NCBI GenBank assembly: GCA_937897645.1
Contig: CALCNV010000047.1
Span: forward strand, 1 to 64,000
Direction of reading: 5' to 3'
Source: an uncultured Lysobacteraceae bacterium
GTDB taxonomy: Bacteria > Pseudomonadota > Gammaproteobacteria > Xanthomonadales > Xanthomonadaceae
DNA: 64,000 bases
Made by a program: the position numbers and the translations under genes. The notes below the pieces were generated by a model. It was not told the DNA's origin. It searched no databases and saw only the letters and a program-made list of their open reading frames with translations. Shown here piece by piece: positions 6,650-16,065 of the stretch. The first letter of the stretch is position 1, and each line of letters opens with the position of its first letter.

Positions 6650-8752
6650 TCACCAGATCACCACCTGCTTGTCGGCGGCGCGCACCATCGGCTGGCCGGG
6701 CTTGCAGGCGAATGCCGCGGCGAAGGCCGGCAGTTGGGTCAGCGGGCCATTGGTGCGGAACCGGGCCGGGGCATGCGGGTCGGAGGCCAGTTGCACCTTG
6801 AGTGATTCCGGCGTGTCCTTGCTGCGCCAGCTGAGCGCATAGCCGGCGAAGAAGCGCTGCAGGCGGGTCAGGCCATCGGTGTTCGGGTCCGGCTTGTCCT
6901 TGGTGGCCAGGGCCAGCGCATCCTGGGCCACGGCCAGGCCGCCCAGGTCGGCGATGTTTTCGCCCAGGGTCAACTTGCCGTTGACGTGCAGGCCCGGCGC
7001 GGCTTCGAAGGCGTCGAACTGCTCCACCAGCTTGCCGGTGAGTGCGGAGAACTTGCTCGCGTCCTCTGGCGTCCACCATTCCTCGAAATTGCCGGTGGGT
7101 CCGAAACGCGCGCCCTGGTCGTCGTAGCCGTGGATCATTTCGTGGCCGATGGTCGCGCCGATGCCGCCGTAGTTGATCGCCTCGTCCGCATCCGGATCGA
7201 AGAACGGCGGCTGCAGGATCGCCGCGGGGAATACGATCTCGTTGGCCAGCGGGTTGTAGTAGGCGTTGACCGTCTGCGGAGTCATGCCCCATTCGGTCTT
7301 GTCCACCGGCTTGCCGATCTTGCCCAAGTCCCACCGGTAGTTGAAGGTTTCCGCGGCCTGCACATTGCCCAGGTAGCTGTCGCGGCTGGTGGCAAGCCCG
7401 CTCCAGTCGCGCCACTTGTCGGGGTAGCCGACCTTGGGCGTGAAGGTTTCCCACTTGGCCAGCGCTTTCTTGCGTGTGTCGTCGCTCATCCACGACAACT
7501 GCTGGATACGCGTCTTCAGCGCGATGCCCAGGTTGCCCACCAGCACCTCCATCTGCGCCTTGGCTTCGGGCGGGAAGGCCACGTCCACGTACATCTGTCC
7601 CAACGCTTCGCCGGCCTCGCTGTTGATGGCGCCCAGCACCTGCTTCCAACGTGGCTTCATTTCCTTCTGGCCATGCAGGGTCTTGCTGTAGAACTCGAAG
7701 TTCTCGGCCACGAATGCATCGCTCAGGTCGGAGGCGGCCGCGTCGATCGCATGGAAGCGCAAGTAGTTCTTCCATTGCTCAATCGGCACATCCGCAAGCA
7801 TCTTGCTGACTTCCTGGTGGAAGCCGGGCATGGCTAGCGAGAACATTTCAGGCGCGGCAACGCCCTGGCTCTTGAAGAACTCGGTCCACGGGAAGTTGGG
7901 CGTCAGCTTGTCCGCGTCCGCCAGGCTCACCGGGTTGTAGTACAGCGCCACGTCGCGCGACAGGTCTTCGCTGGACAGCGAGGCCTTGGCCAGGCGGGTT
8001 TCCAGGGTGATCACATCCTTGGCCTGCGCCGCGGCGGCGTCGGCAGGCACGCCGGCCAGCTGCAGCAGCCTGACGATATGCGCTTCGTACGCCTTGCGGA
8101 TGTCGGCCTTGTCGGCATCGAAGTAATAGGTCTTGTCCGGCAGCGACAGCCCGCCTTGTTCGGCGTAGGCGATGTTCATGCTGGAATTCTTGAAGTCGGC
8201 ATCGGCACCGAAACCGAACAATGGGTTGCGACCTTGGGCGGCGCGCTCGCGCAGGTAGTTGGTCAGCGCGGTCTGGTCATTCAATGCATCAATCGCCTGC
8301 AATTGCGGCGTGAGCGGCGTTATGCCTTGCGCGTTGATGCGTGCGGTGTCCATGCCGGTGGCCCAGAAGTCGCCTACGATTTTTTCGATGCCGCTGGCGT
8401 TGCCGTTGGTGGCGGCGTGTTCGGCCAGTTGCTGTTGTATCGCCAGCGAACGTTCGCCCAGTATTTCCGACACGCCCCAGCTGGAGCGATCACCGGGAAT
8501 GGCGTTTGCGGACGCCCACTTTCCGTTGACGTGCACGTCGAAATCAATGCAGGCCGGCGCGTTGGCGTCGAGGTCGCCGATGGCAAAACGCGTGGCGACG
8601 GGCAGCTTGGTTTCGTCCAGTTGCAGTGCGCGCACCGCGGGTGCTTTCGATGAAGTGGCAGCGGGTGCGGCGTCGTCGGCCTGCTTGCAGGCGGACACGG
8701 CCGTGGCGATGGCCAGGGAGAGCACCAGCAGGCGCGGAGTGGTCAGGTTCAT
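6650..8752 (-). CDS. M13 family metallopeptidase, lipoprotein
   Basis: A 700-residue M13 peptidase. The N terminus (MNLTTPRLLVLSLAIATAVS, then Cys) is a lipoprotein signal with lipobox AVSAC, so the enzyme should be anchored in the envelope facing the periplasm or the surface. All catalytic elements are present: NAYYNP, HEMIH (residues 537-541), ENIAD with the third zinc ligand Glu598, and the C-terminal CKPGQPM block ending in Trp. ATG 8752 is chosen because AAGGA precedes it and the lipobox then sits at the right distance; the frame continues upstream without a better start. It is closely similar to the next gene (8871-10967), a tandem duplicate. The substrate is unknown; family members degrade oligopeptides. 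Confidence 0.93.
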   Translation of the reverse strand: MNLTTPRLLVLSLAIATAVSACKQADDAAPAATSSKAPAVRALQLDETKLPVATRFAIGDLDANAPACIDFDVHVNGKWASANAIPGDRSSWGVSEILGERSLAIQQQLAEHAATNGNASGIEKIVGDFWATGMDTARINAQGITPLTPQLQAIDALNDQTALTNYLRERAAQGRNPLFGFGADADFKNSSMNIAYAEQGGLSLPDKTYYFDADKADIRKAYEAHIVRLLQLAGVPADAAAAQAKDVITLETRLAKASLSSEDLSRDVALYYNPVSLADADKLTPNFPWTEFFKSQGVAAPEMFSLAMPGFHQEVSKMLADVPIEQWKNYLRFHAIDAAASDLSDAFVAENFEFYSKTLHGQKEMKPRWKQVLGAINSEAGEALGQMYVDVAFPPEAKAQMEVLVGNLGIALKTRIQQLSWMSDDTRKKALAKWETFTPKVGYPDKWRDWSGLATSRDSYLGNVQAAETFNYRWDLGKIGKPVDKTEWGMTPQTVNAYYNPLANEIVFPAAILQPPFFDPDADEAINYGGIGATIGHEMIHGYDDQGARFGPTGNFEEWWTPEDASKFSALTGKLVEQFDAFEAAPGLHVNGKLTLGENIADLGGLAVAQDALALATKDKPDPNTDGLTRLQRFFAGYALSWRSKDTPESLKVQLASDPHAPARFRTNGPLTQLPAFAAAFACKPGQPMVRAADKQVVIW

Positions 8753-8820
8753 GGGAAATCCTTGGTGGGAACAGATGCGTGCGGAAGCGCGGTTCGCAGG
8801 ATGAATTCGCAGGATAAGCA

Positions 8821-8847
8821 CGAAGGCCCGGACAAGCCGGGCCTTCG
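8821..8847. terminator. GC-rich hairpin between M13 genes
   Basis: Perfect inverted repeat CGAAGGCCCGG-ACAAG-CCGGGCCTTCG, 24 bp beyond the stop of the M13 gene at 8871-10967. It lacks a T-tract, so it may be only a weak terminator or an mRNA 3'-stabilising hairpin. Confidence 0.55.
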
Positions 8848-8870
8848 CTTGGAGCGGCACTACATGGCGA

Positions 8871-10967
8871 TTACCAGATCACGACCTGCTTGTCGGCGGC
8901 ACGCACCATGGCGTCGCCGACCTTGCATTTGAAAGCGGCTGCGAACTCGGGCATGTTCGACGGCGTGCCGATGGCGCGGAAGTTGGCAGGCGCGTGCGGG
9001 TCGGTCTTCAGGCGCACGGCCAGTTCTTCCGGCTTGAAGTTGCGACGCCACACCGAAGCCCAGTTCAGGAAGAAGCGCTGGTCGCGCGTCAGTCCATCGG
9101 TCATCGGGTCCGGGGTGCCGTCGGTGGCCTTCTTCATGGCCGCGTAGGCGATGTTCAAGCCACCCAGGTCGGCGATGTTTTCGCCCAGGGTCAGCTCGCC
9201 GCTGACCTGGCCACCGGCGCTGGTCTTGTACTGGTTGAACTGGTCCACCAGCTTGCCGGTCAGGCCCTGGAATGCCTTCTTGTCGGCATCCGTCCACCAT
9301 TCCTCGAAGTTGCCGGTGGGTCCGAAGCGCGCGCCCTGGTCGTCATAACCGTGGCTCATCTCGTGGCCGATCACCGCGCCGATGCCGCCGTAGTTCATTT
9401 CATCCGAGGCCTTGGCGTCGAAGAACGGCGGCTGCAGGATCGCGGCCGGGAACACGATCTCGTTCTGCTGCGGGTTGTAGTAGGCGTTGACCGTCTGCGG
9501 GCTCATGCCCCATTCGGTCTTGTCCACGGGCTTGCCGATCTTGGCGATGTTGTACTTGTAGTTGTATTCCTGCGCAGCCAGCAGGTTTTCCACGTAGCTG
9601 TCGCGGCTGGTGGCCAGGCCGTTCCATTCACGCCACTTGTCGGGGTAGCCGATCTTTGGAGTGAAGGTTTCCCACTTGGCGATCGCTTTCTTCTTGGTTT
9701 CGTCGCTCATCCAGGTCAGGTTTTCGATGCGTCCCTTCATGGCGGTGCGCAGGTTGCCGACCAGGGTTTCCATCTTGGCCTTGGATTCTTCGGGGAAGGC
9801 GACCTTCACGTACATCTGGCCCAGCGCTTCGCCGGCAGAGCCTTCCACCGACTCCAGCACGCGCTTCCAGCGCGGCTTCATTTCCGCCTGGCCGCGCAGG
9901 GTCTTGTTGTAGAAGTTGAAGTTTTCGGTGGCGAACGCATCGCTCAGGTAGGGCGAGGCGCTGTCGATGCTGTGGAAGCGCAGGTAGTTGCGCCACACCG
10001 ACGGGTCGGTGTCGGCGAGCATCGTGCTGACTTCCTGGTGGAAGGCAGGCATGGCCAGCGAGAACTTGTCCTGGGTTGCGATTCCCTGCGACTTGAAGAA
10101 CTCGGTCCACGAGAAGTTCGGGGTCAGTGCGTCGGCTTCGGCCACGGTGACCGGGTTGTAGAACAGCTCGGCATTGCGCGAGAGTTCGGTGCTGGTCTTG
10201 GAGACCTTGGCCAGGCGGGTTTCGAAGGCGATCACGTCCTTGGCCTGTTGCGCGGCATCGGCTGCGGAAGCACCGGCAAGCTCCAGCACCTTGGCGATGT
10301 GTGCCTGGTATTCACCCAACTTGGCTTTGTTGTCGGCGCTGCTGTAGTACTCGGGGTCGGGCAGGCCAAGGCCACCCTGCATGGCATAGGCGATGTTCTT
10401 GCTGGAATCCTTGAAGTCCGCGTTGGCGCCGAAACCGAACAGGCCGTTCTGGCCCTTGGCAGCGGTGCTGCGCAGGTAAGCCACGATCGCTTCCTTGTCC
10501 TTCAAGGCATCGATGGCCGCCAGGTCAGCCTTGATCGGGTCGATGCCCTGGGCGTTGATCTTGGCCTCGTCCATGCCGGTGGCCCACAGGTCGCCGACGA
10601 TTTTTTCCACGCCGCTGGCGTTCTTGTCCGCTGCAGCCTGTTCCACCAGCTGGCGCTGCACGGCGGTTGAGCGCTCGCCCAGCATTTCGAACGAGCCCCA
10701 GGTGACGCGGTCGGAGGGGATGGGATTGGCGGCCAGCCACTTGCCGTTGGCAAAGCCGGTGAAATCGGCACAGGCGTCCTTGCTGGTATCCAGGTCGGAT
10801 AGCAGGAAGCTGTTTGCCGGCGGCAGCTTGGATTCGTCCAGCGTCAGCGTCGCGGGCGCCGCCGCCGTGCTTGCCGCAGGCGCTGCGGCGTCCTCGGACT
10901 TGGAACAACCGGCCAGGGCCGCGGTCACGGCCAATGACAACAACAGGATCTTGGGTGTGCGAATCAC
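8871..10967 (-). CDS. M13 family metallopeptidase, lipoprotein
   Basis: A 698-residue paralogue of the preceding M13 gene with an intact active site: HEMSH (535-539), ENIAD (third zinc ligand Glu596), NAYYNP and the C-terminal CKVGDAMVRAADKQVVIW tail. The N terminus (RTPKILLLSLAVTAALAGC) is a lipoprotein signal with lipobox LAGC, followed by an Ala/Ser-rich linker. The start is GTG 10967, preceded by AGGAG at the correct spacing. It is the first of the three tandem genes in the direction of transcription and would be driven from the A+T-rich 390-bp region upstream. It probably acts on peptides in the envelope. Confidence 0.93.
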   Translation of the reverse strand: MIRTPKILLLSLAVTAALAGCSKSEDAAAPAASTAAAPATLTLDESKLPPANSFLLSDLDTSKDACADFTGFANGKWLAANPIPSDRVTWGSFEMLGERSTAVQRQLVEQAAADKNASGVEKIVGDLWATGMDEAKINAQGIDPIKADLAAIDALKDKEAIVAYLRSTAAKGQNGLFGFGANADFKDSSKNIAYAMQGGLGLPDPEYYSSADNKAKLGEYQAHIAKVLELAGASAADAAQQAKDVIAFETRLAKVSKTSTELSRNAELFYNPVTVAEADALTPNFSWTEFFKSQGIATQDKFSLAMPAFHQEVSTMLADTDPSVWRNYLRFHSIDSASPYLSDAFATENFNFYNKTLRGQAEMKPRWKRVLESVEGSAGEALGQMYVKVAFPEESKAKMETLVGNLRTAMKGRIENLTWMSDETKKKAIAKWETFTPKIGYPDKWREWNGLATSRDSYVENLLAAQEYNYKYNIAKIGKPVDKTEWGMSPQTVNAYYNPQQNEIVFPAAILQPPFFDAKASDEMNYGGIGAVIGHEMSHGYDDQGARFGPTGNFEEWWTDADKKAFQGLTGKLVDQFNQYKTSAGGQVSGELTLGENIADLGGLNIAYAAMKKATDGTPDPMTDGLTRDQRFFLNWASVWRRNFKPEELAVRLKTDPHAPANFRAIGTPSNMPEFAAAFKCKVGDAMVRAADKQVVIW

Positions 10968-11381
10968 AGACTACTCCTGCCCAGTAGGGCATAGAAAAGG
11001 GGCCGCCCCAAAACGGGCGTGCGCGCGACTGTACGCCGATGGCCCGCCATTGGCCGGTGTCGAAGGTCATGGACACGACGTGTGCAAAGCGCGCGCGCCA
11101 GCTTGGTGCGGTAAACGTGCATTAGATAGTTGCCCAAGGTGGTTGCTCGTAGGCAGAAATGCGTGGCGCATTTCCTTTGATTGAATTCTAAGTTATTGAT
11201 TTTATTGTTAAATAAATGAATATACATTCTGGCCGGGTGACTCCTGCGACAGATGCAGCATTGGCCGATAAAGCCGACTGCCTGTCCGGTTACACCCTCT
11301 TGCACCGTAATTAATGCTGTCGACGATCAGGAGTCGGGCGGATCGGTATGACGATTGGTCCAACTGAAGGAGAACCAGAGA
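10968..11381. other. A+T-rich divergent intergenic region
   Basis: About 410 bp between the M13 array (minus) and the secreted-protein gene (plus). Roughly 11165-11235 is conspicuously A+T-rich (runs such as TTATTGATTTTATTG and AAATAAATGAATATAC) in an otherwise G+C-rich genome. This is where promoters for both directions would be expected. A weak TTGATT with ATATAC/TATACA 18-19 bp later can be picked out on the plus strand. I see no gene or strong hairpin here. Confidence 0.4.
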
Positions 11382-12413
11382 GTGAACAACTTTCCGAAAA
11401 TTGTCGCAGGTTTGGTGGTCGGAGCGTCACTGCTTTGTACGTCGTACTGGGCTGGTGCCGCTGAGAACGAAGGGAAGGCGCAGACCCGCCGTGGCCAGTT
11501 GGTCTACCAGATCGTCAAGAAGTGGGCGCCTCATGTACAGGAAGCCTACAAGACGGATATGAATTCCTGGGCAAGAGAAATGGGCCCTATCTTCGCGAAG
11601 GCGCCGATGAATTCCCTGCAGATGGCCGCCGACTCAAGGAGCTTTGATGACATGAAGGCTGCCTTGCAGGGCGGTAGCATCGCCATCACCAACAGCTCCG
11701 CGATCGACAGCAAGGAGGCGCGGGTGACGGCGAAGTCATTGGGCGAACCTGCCAACGACTTGGTGTTCGTGCCGATCTCGCCTTGTCGCATCATCGATAC
11801 GCGGTTGGCCGGCGGCCAGATCGCGGCCAATACCGTGAGAAGTTTCGACGTTACCGCCGTGAGCGACTACAGTTTCCAGGGCGGCGCTGCCAACAACTGC
11901 AACGGTGCTGGGGCTGTCGGATCATTCGCTGCCGCGGCGATCAATTTCACTGTCGTGAGTCCTGCCGCCGACGGATACATCACCGCATTCCCGTTCCTCG
12001 GCACCCAGCCATTGGCAGCCACGGTCAATTACACCGCCGGTGATATCCGCGGCAACTATAGCGTCGTAAAGCTTGACCAGGGCGCATCGGCGAATGAGCT
12101 CAGTGTCTATAGCTTTGCCCAGACCCATCTGGTTGCCGATATTGTTGGCTACTACATCAATCCGCAGGCAACCCCACTTGATTGCCAGGATACGACCGCG
12201 GTCGCTGTCACCGTTGCCGCAGGCGCAACTTCCAACGCCGTCGCTAGCGCATGCCCTGCCACCTACATCCAAACAGCCACCAATTGCGAATCGTCGACTT
12301 GGCAGATGCCTTTCGTATACTTTAAAGGCGGGGTCTGTTCGGCCCAAAACAATTCGGCTGCTACAGCCACCCTGCGCGCCTCGCGCACGTGTTGTCGTAC
12401 ACCTGGCCGCTGA
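11382..12413 (+). CDS. Secreted protein of unknown function with PCRxxDTR-type domain
   Basis: A 343-residue protein starting at GTG 11382, with AAGGAG ten bases upstream and a signal peptide ending near WAGAAE. After a charged helical segment (about 25-125) comes a beta-rich domain opening with ISPCRIIDTR and containing NFTVVSPAADGYITAFP and TVNYTAG. This SPCRxxDTR pattern recurs, in my recollection, in exported proteins of xanthomonads, actinobacteria and others with no established role. The last 80 residues are rich in cysteine (seven), so disulfides in the mature protein are likely. It stands alone between divergent and convergent neighbours, with the A+T-rich region as its probable promoter. 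Confidence 0.72.
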   Translation: MNNFPKIVAGLVVGASLLCTSYWAGAAENEGKAQTRRGQLVYQIVKKWAPHVQEAYKTDMNSWAREMGPIFAKAPMNSLQMAADSRSFDDMKAALQGGSIAITNSSAIDSKEARVTAKSLGEPANDLVFVPISPCRIIDTRLAGGQIAANTVRSFDVTAVSDYSFQGGAANNCNGAGAVGSFAAAAINFTVVSPAADGYITAFPFLGTQPLAATVNYTAGDIRGNYSVVKLDQGASANELSVYSFAQTHLVADIVGYYINPQATPLDCQDTTAVAVTVAAGATSNAVASACPATYIQTATNCESSTWQMPFVYFKGGVCSAQNNSAATATLRASRTCCRTPGR

Positions 12414-12553
12414 TCCTTAGCTCAAGGCCGAGCCGTAGTCCGTCAAGCGAGGAAACATCAACCTGCAAGGGATTCCAGGGATACGTGCCCTGGAACCCGC
12501 GGCGCCTGACTTGACGGGATTGCCTGGTGTGCGATCCCTGCAACACGCTATCG

Positions 12554-14254
12554 CTACGGATGCGTTTGATGCCCTTCGTGCACGGAGTTGGTTTCGTTCG
12601 CATGGCTGAAGCTGCGGTTGCGGCCGGCCTGCTTGGCCTGGTACAGCGCGCTGTCGGCGCGTTCCATCACTTCATCCGCCAGTTCGCCTGCCTGCGCCGT
12701 ATGTATGCCGATGCTGGCGGTGAAAGGCGGTACCGGCATGTGGTGGCCGGTTCGCGTCGACAGATTGGCCAGGTCCACGTGGATGGTGGTGGCGATGGCG
12801 GCGGCGGCTTGCGGGGTGGTTTCTGGCAGCAGCACCGCGAATTCGTCACCGCCGAGGCGTGCGACCAGGTCACGCGGTCGGCGCGCCCGCCCGCGCAGGA
12901 TGCTGGCGAAGGTGCGCAGCACCTCGTCGCCGGCCGGATGTCCCATGCTGTCATTCAGGCGCTTGAAGTAGTCCACGTCGAGCAACAGCAGCGACAAGGG
13001 CTGGCCACTACGCCGGGCCGCACGCAGTTCCTGTTCCAGCTCATGATCAAAACGGATGCGGTTGGACAGGCCGGTGAGCGGGTCTGACTGGGCCTGGTGG
13101 CGGGTACGCCGCAGGCTGCGGGCCATCCAGAGCAGGGCGCCAATACCCAACACCAGCAGGGTGGAGACCGGCGCGAACCAGGCCTCGCCCACGCGCAGCA
13201 GCAGGAATGCGACCACCGGCACCACGAGCAGCACCAGCAGGATGGGTCGCCAGACCCTGCGCAGTCCCGGCAGCCCGAACAACCCAAGCGGCAGGATCAC
13301 CAGGAAGATCGAAAGCAGTACCTGCGCAAGCGGGGTGAAGGGGACGATGGCTGCGTCGTCCACCAACATGTTGAGGACATTGGCCTGGTAATCCACCCCC
13401 GACATGCGTGCCGCGTCCGCCGACCAGCCGGGCATCGGCAGTTCGCTGCCCATGCCTGCCGCCGTCAGCCCCACTATCACCCAGCGCCCGCGCAGCTGCG
13501 CGACCGGGATGCGTCCATTCAATACATCGGTGTACGAAACAGTCTGGAATGCATTGGGCGGATCCACGAACGGGATCAATACCCGGTGGTCGCGCACCCA
13601 CTGGTGGGCAGAGCCTTGTGCGAGATCGGGATTCCGCAACCCGGGCAGGTCCTGATCGGCTGCGGCTTCAGACCCCAGCTGGCTCAGCGCCAGCGCCAGC
13701 GATGGCCAATGCGGCGACCCCAGCCCCGCCTGCAGGAACACGCTGCGCGCAACGCCGTCGGCATCCAGCGCCATGTCCACGTGTCCCAGCGACGCGGCCG
13801 AAGCGGCGAATTCTGGGATGGGCATGAGTTCCACGGCAGGGCCGTTGAGCTGCTCGGCTTCGGCAAACACCGGCAGCACCACCTTGCCGCTGCGGTTCAA
13901 GGCTTGCGCGAGCAGGGCATCGCCTTCCGGATCGAACAGGGCAGGTTCGGACAGCAGGATGTCCAGCGCGATGCCGCGCGCACCCGCGGCGCCGAGGCGA
14001 TCCACCAGTTGTGCATGCACGCGCCGTGACCACGGCCAGCGTCCCAGTTCCGAGAGGCTCTTTTCATCTATCGCGACCACCACGATGCGATCGTCGGCAG
14101 TGCGCGGGACATGGCGACTGAATTGATCGTACAGCCACGCATCGGCGCGCCACGTCAGCCCGGACAGGACCAGCAAGGTGACGATTGCCGCCCCCGCCAG
14201 TGCGCTCAGCAGCCGGGCCTTGATCCGCTTCAACAGGGGACGTTGGCTGCTCAT
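12554..14254 (-). CDS. CHASE2-domain diguanylate cyclase (GGDEF)
   Basis: A 566-residue inner-membrane sensor enzyme. An N-terminal helix (ALAGAAIVTLLVLSGL) is followed by a periplasmic CHASE2 domain (about 45-310; DDRIVVVAIDEKSL, GRWPWSR, GRWVIVG), then closely spaced transmembrane helices (about 325-405), then a GGDEF domain with an intact GGDEF at 468-472, which makes cyclic di-GMP from two GTP. RxxD (RPRD) ends five residues before GGDEF, so product inhibition through an I-site is expected. The start ATG 14254 overlaps the FecR gene stop in ATGA. The coupling suggests both proteins act in one signalling pathway. The input signal is unknown. Confidence 0.92.
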   Translation of the reverse strand: MSSQRPLLKRIKARLLSALAGAAIVTLLVLSGLTWRADAWLYDQFSRHVPRTADDRIVVVAIDEKSLSELGRWPWSRRVHAQLVDRLGAAGARGIALDILLSEPALFDPEGDALLAQALNRSGKVVLPVFAEAEQLNGPAVELMPIPEFAASAASLGHVDMALDADGVARSVFLQAGLGSPHWPSLALALSQLGSEAAADQDLPGLRNPDLAQGSAHQWVRDHRVLIPFVDPPNAFQTVSYTDVLNGRIPVAQLRGRWVIVGLTAAGMGSELPMPGWSADAARMSGVDYQANVLNMLVDDAAIVPFTPLAQVLLSIFLVILPLGLFGLPGLRRVWRPILLVLLVVPVVAFLLLRVGEAWFAPVSTLLVLGIGALLWMARSLRRTRHQAQSDPLTGLSNRIRFDHELEQELRAARRSGQPLSLLLLDVDYFKRLNDSMGHPAGDEVLRTFASILRGRARRPRDLVARLGGDEFAVLLPETTPQAAAAIATTIHVDLANLSTRTGHHMPVPPFTASIGIHTAQAGELADEVMERADSALYQAKQAGRNRSFSHANETNSVHEGHQTHP

Positions 14255-15918
14255 AGCGCCAGCAGGATCAACAGGGCGCCAGCGCCGACCAGCGCCTGGC
14301 ACGCGCGGCATGGCACCTGCACGCGTTGTGCGGGCGGGAACGGCGCTTCGTGGCCATCGCTGTCGATGGACTGTGCACGCAGGTACCAGGTGCCGGCCGG
14401 GAGTTTCGGCAGCGTGATCTGCGGTTCATCGACGCGCTGGTCGACCCGCAGGCGCGCGAAATCCTGCGTGCGCGACAACTGGAACCGGTAGCTCTGTCCC
14501 GGCGCGCCGGCGCGCCAGCGGAACGTGACTTCGCGTGTATCGCTGGTCTCGTGCCCGATCTCGCCTGCCTCGACGAGCGGACGCAGGGTGAATGCGATTG
14601 CATCGCTGAAGGGTCCCTGGCGTCCATTCGCCGCATCGCTGGCAATGCGCCAGTAATACCGGCCGGGTGCAAGCGATTGCGTCATGTGCGTGGTGTTGGT
14701 GCCGGCATCCATGCCCATGGCGGTGGCACGTTCGAAGGCCGGATTGTCCGCAAGCTCGAGCCGGTACGCCGACGCATCGGTTGCCTCCGCCCAGCGGAAT
14801 TCGGGCTGTGGATCGCGCACGATGCCGTCGTGGGCGGGGGCAATCGCGAAGGGTGGTTCGGGCAGGACCTCCACGGCAAACGACGCGCTGGCGTCGTGGC
14901 CTTCGAGTCCCTGTGCATCGATGGCGCGCACGCGCAGGAAATAGTAGCCATCAGCCAGCACGGGCAGGGTGGTACCCGCTTCGGTCGATTCAATATCAGC
15001 CAGCAGGGTCTCGAACTGCTCGCTGCTACTCAGCTCCACGCGGTAGCGCTGCGAACCGTCCACTGCCGGCCACTGCAGCCGCGCGCGCGCGCCGTTGATC
15101 TTGGGCGGCATGCCGGACAGGTCGGGGGCGGGCAGCAGCAGCACGGCACGAATGGGCGCGGTTTGTCCCGCGGCCACCCGCGTGCCGTAGCCCTTGCGGA
15201 CCAGGGTGGTGTGGTTGCCGGCATTGACCGCGACTTTGCCATCCACCACTTCGGTCTTGGTGTCGTCGGCCCCGGCATCCATGCGGAATTTCGTCCCGCG
15301 CACGGCGGAGCTGGCATTGGGGGTATCCACGATGAAGCCGGGGCTGGCACCCGGCGTCGGCTTGACCGTGTTGCTGATGCGTCCGCGCTGCAGGCGCAGG
15401 CGGGTATCCACCATCCCGCTCTTGCCGTAACGGCTCATCTGGTCAAGCTGCAACTCGCTGTCGGCCTGCAGCAGCAGGCGCGAACCATCCGCGAATTCCA
15501 GACTCAGGCTGGAGTCCTTGCCGGTGCGCAGCCGTGCGCCTATGCCGAGTTGCATGCCTTGCGTAACCCCGATGGGATTGGCATTGGTTCCAGTAGCGAC
15601 CGTGGCCTGGCCATGCACGGCGAGCACCCGTGCCTTGGCCGGTTGCGTGTGCAGCCAGGCAAGGGGAAAGCGGATCGTCGAACCGGGGGGCAACTGGTAG
15701 GGATTGCTGATCCGGTTGTGCGACTGCAGTTTCTGCCAGGGGATGCCGGGCTTGAGGTATTCGCCGGACAGATCCCACAGGGTGTCGCCGGGGCGGATGC
15801 GGTAGGTCCAGTCCTGCGCCGCCGCCTGCGACATGCCTGCCCACAGCAACGCAATGGCCACGAGCCAGTGCGTGAGCCGTCGATCCCTGGCGTGACTAGT
15901 GCTGGCGGTACATCCCAT
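14251..15918 (-). CDS. Exported LysM- and FecR-domain protein
   Basis: A 555-residue protein with a signal peptide ending near AAAQDW, then a LysM peptidoglycan-binding motif (YRIRPGDTLWDL, about 39-90), then a FecR domain (about 97-270; LEFADGSRLLL, VDTPNASSAVRGTKFR), then fibronectin-like repeats (about 290-530; FRWAEATDASAYRLELADN and similar), and a hydrophobic C-terminal helix after PCRACQ. It is therefore a wall-associated, membrane-tethered sensor or scaffold rather than a classical sigma-factor regulator. The start is uncertain: ATG 15918 gives a normal signal peptide; a TTG at 15975 is also in frame. The stop overlaps the CHASE2-GGDEF start. Confidence 0.83.
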   Translation of the reverse strand: MGCTASTSHARDRRLTHWLVAIALLWAGMSQAAAQDWTYRIRPGDTLWDLSGEYLKPGIPWQKLQSHNRISNPYQLPPGSTIRFPLAWLHTQPAKARVLAVHGQATVATGTNANPIGVTQGMQLGIGARLRTGKDSSLSLEFADGSRLLLQADSELQLDQMSRYGKSGMVDTRLRLQRGRISNTVKPTPGASPGFIVDTPNASSAVRGTKFRMDAGADDTKTEVVDGKVAVNAGNHTTLVRKGYGTRVAAGQTAPIRAVLLLPAPDLSGMPPKINGARARLQWPAVDGSQRYRVELSSSEQFETLLADIESTEAGTTLPVLADGYYFLRVRAIDAQGLEGHDASASFAVEVLPEPPFAIAPAHDGIVRDPQPEFRWAEATDASAYRLELADNPAFERATAMGMDAGTNTTHMTQSLAPGRYYWRIASDAANGRQGPFSDAIAFTLRPLVEAGEIGHETSDTREVTFRWRAGAPGQSYRFQLSRTQDFARLRVDQRVDEPQITLPKLPAGTWYLRAQSIDSDGHEAPFPPAQRVQVPCRACQALVGAGALLILLAL

Positions 15919-16065
15919 ACCTGTCGTCTTGCCCTTGCCCAATACCACGCTGATTATAGGTGAGGTGTCTCGCAAGTTGTCCTATATGGGCCGGGTACTT
16001 CGTTATCGGACCGGATTTGTCGGATGATGGCCGTCGACACAGGGGATTCCACTCACGGAGCGCGC

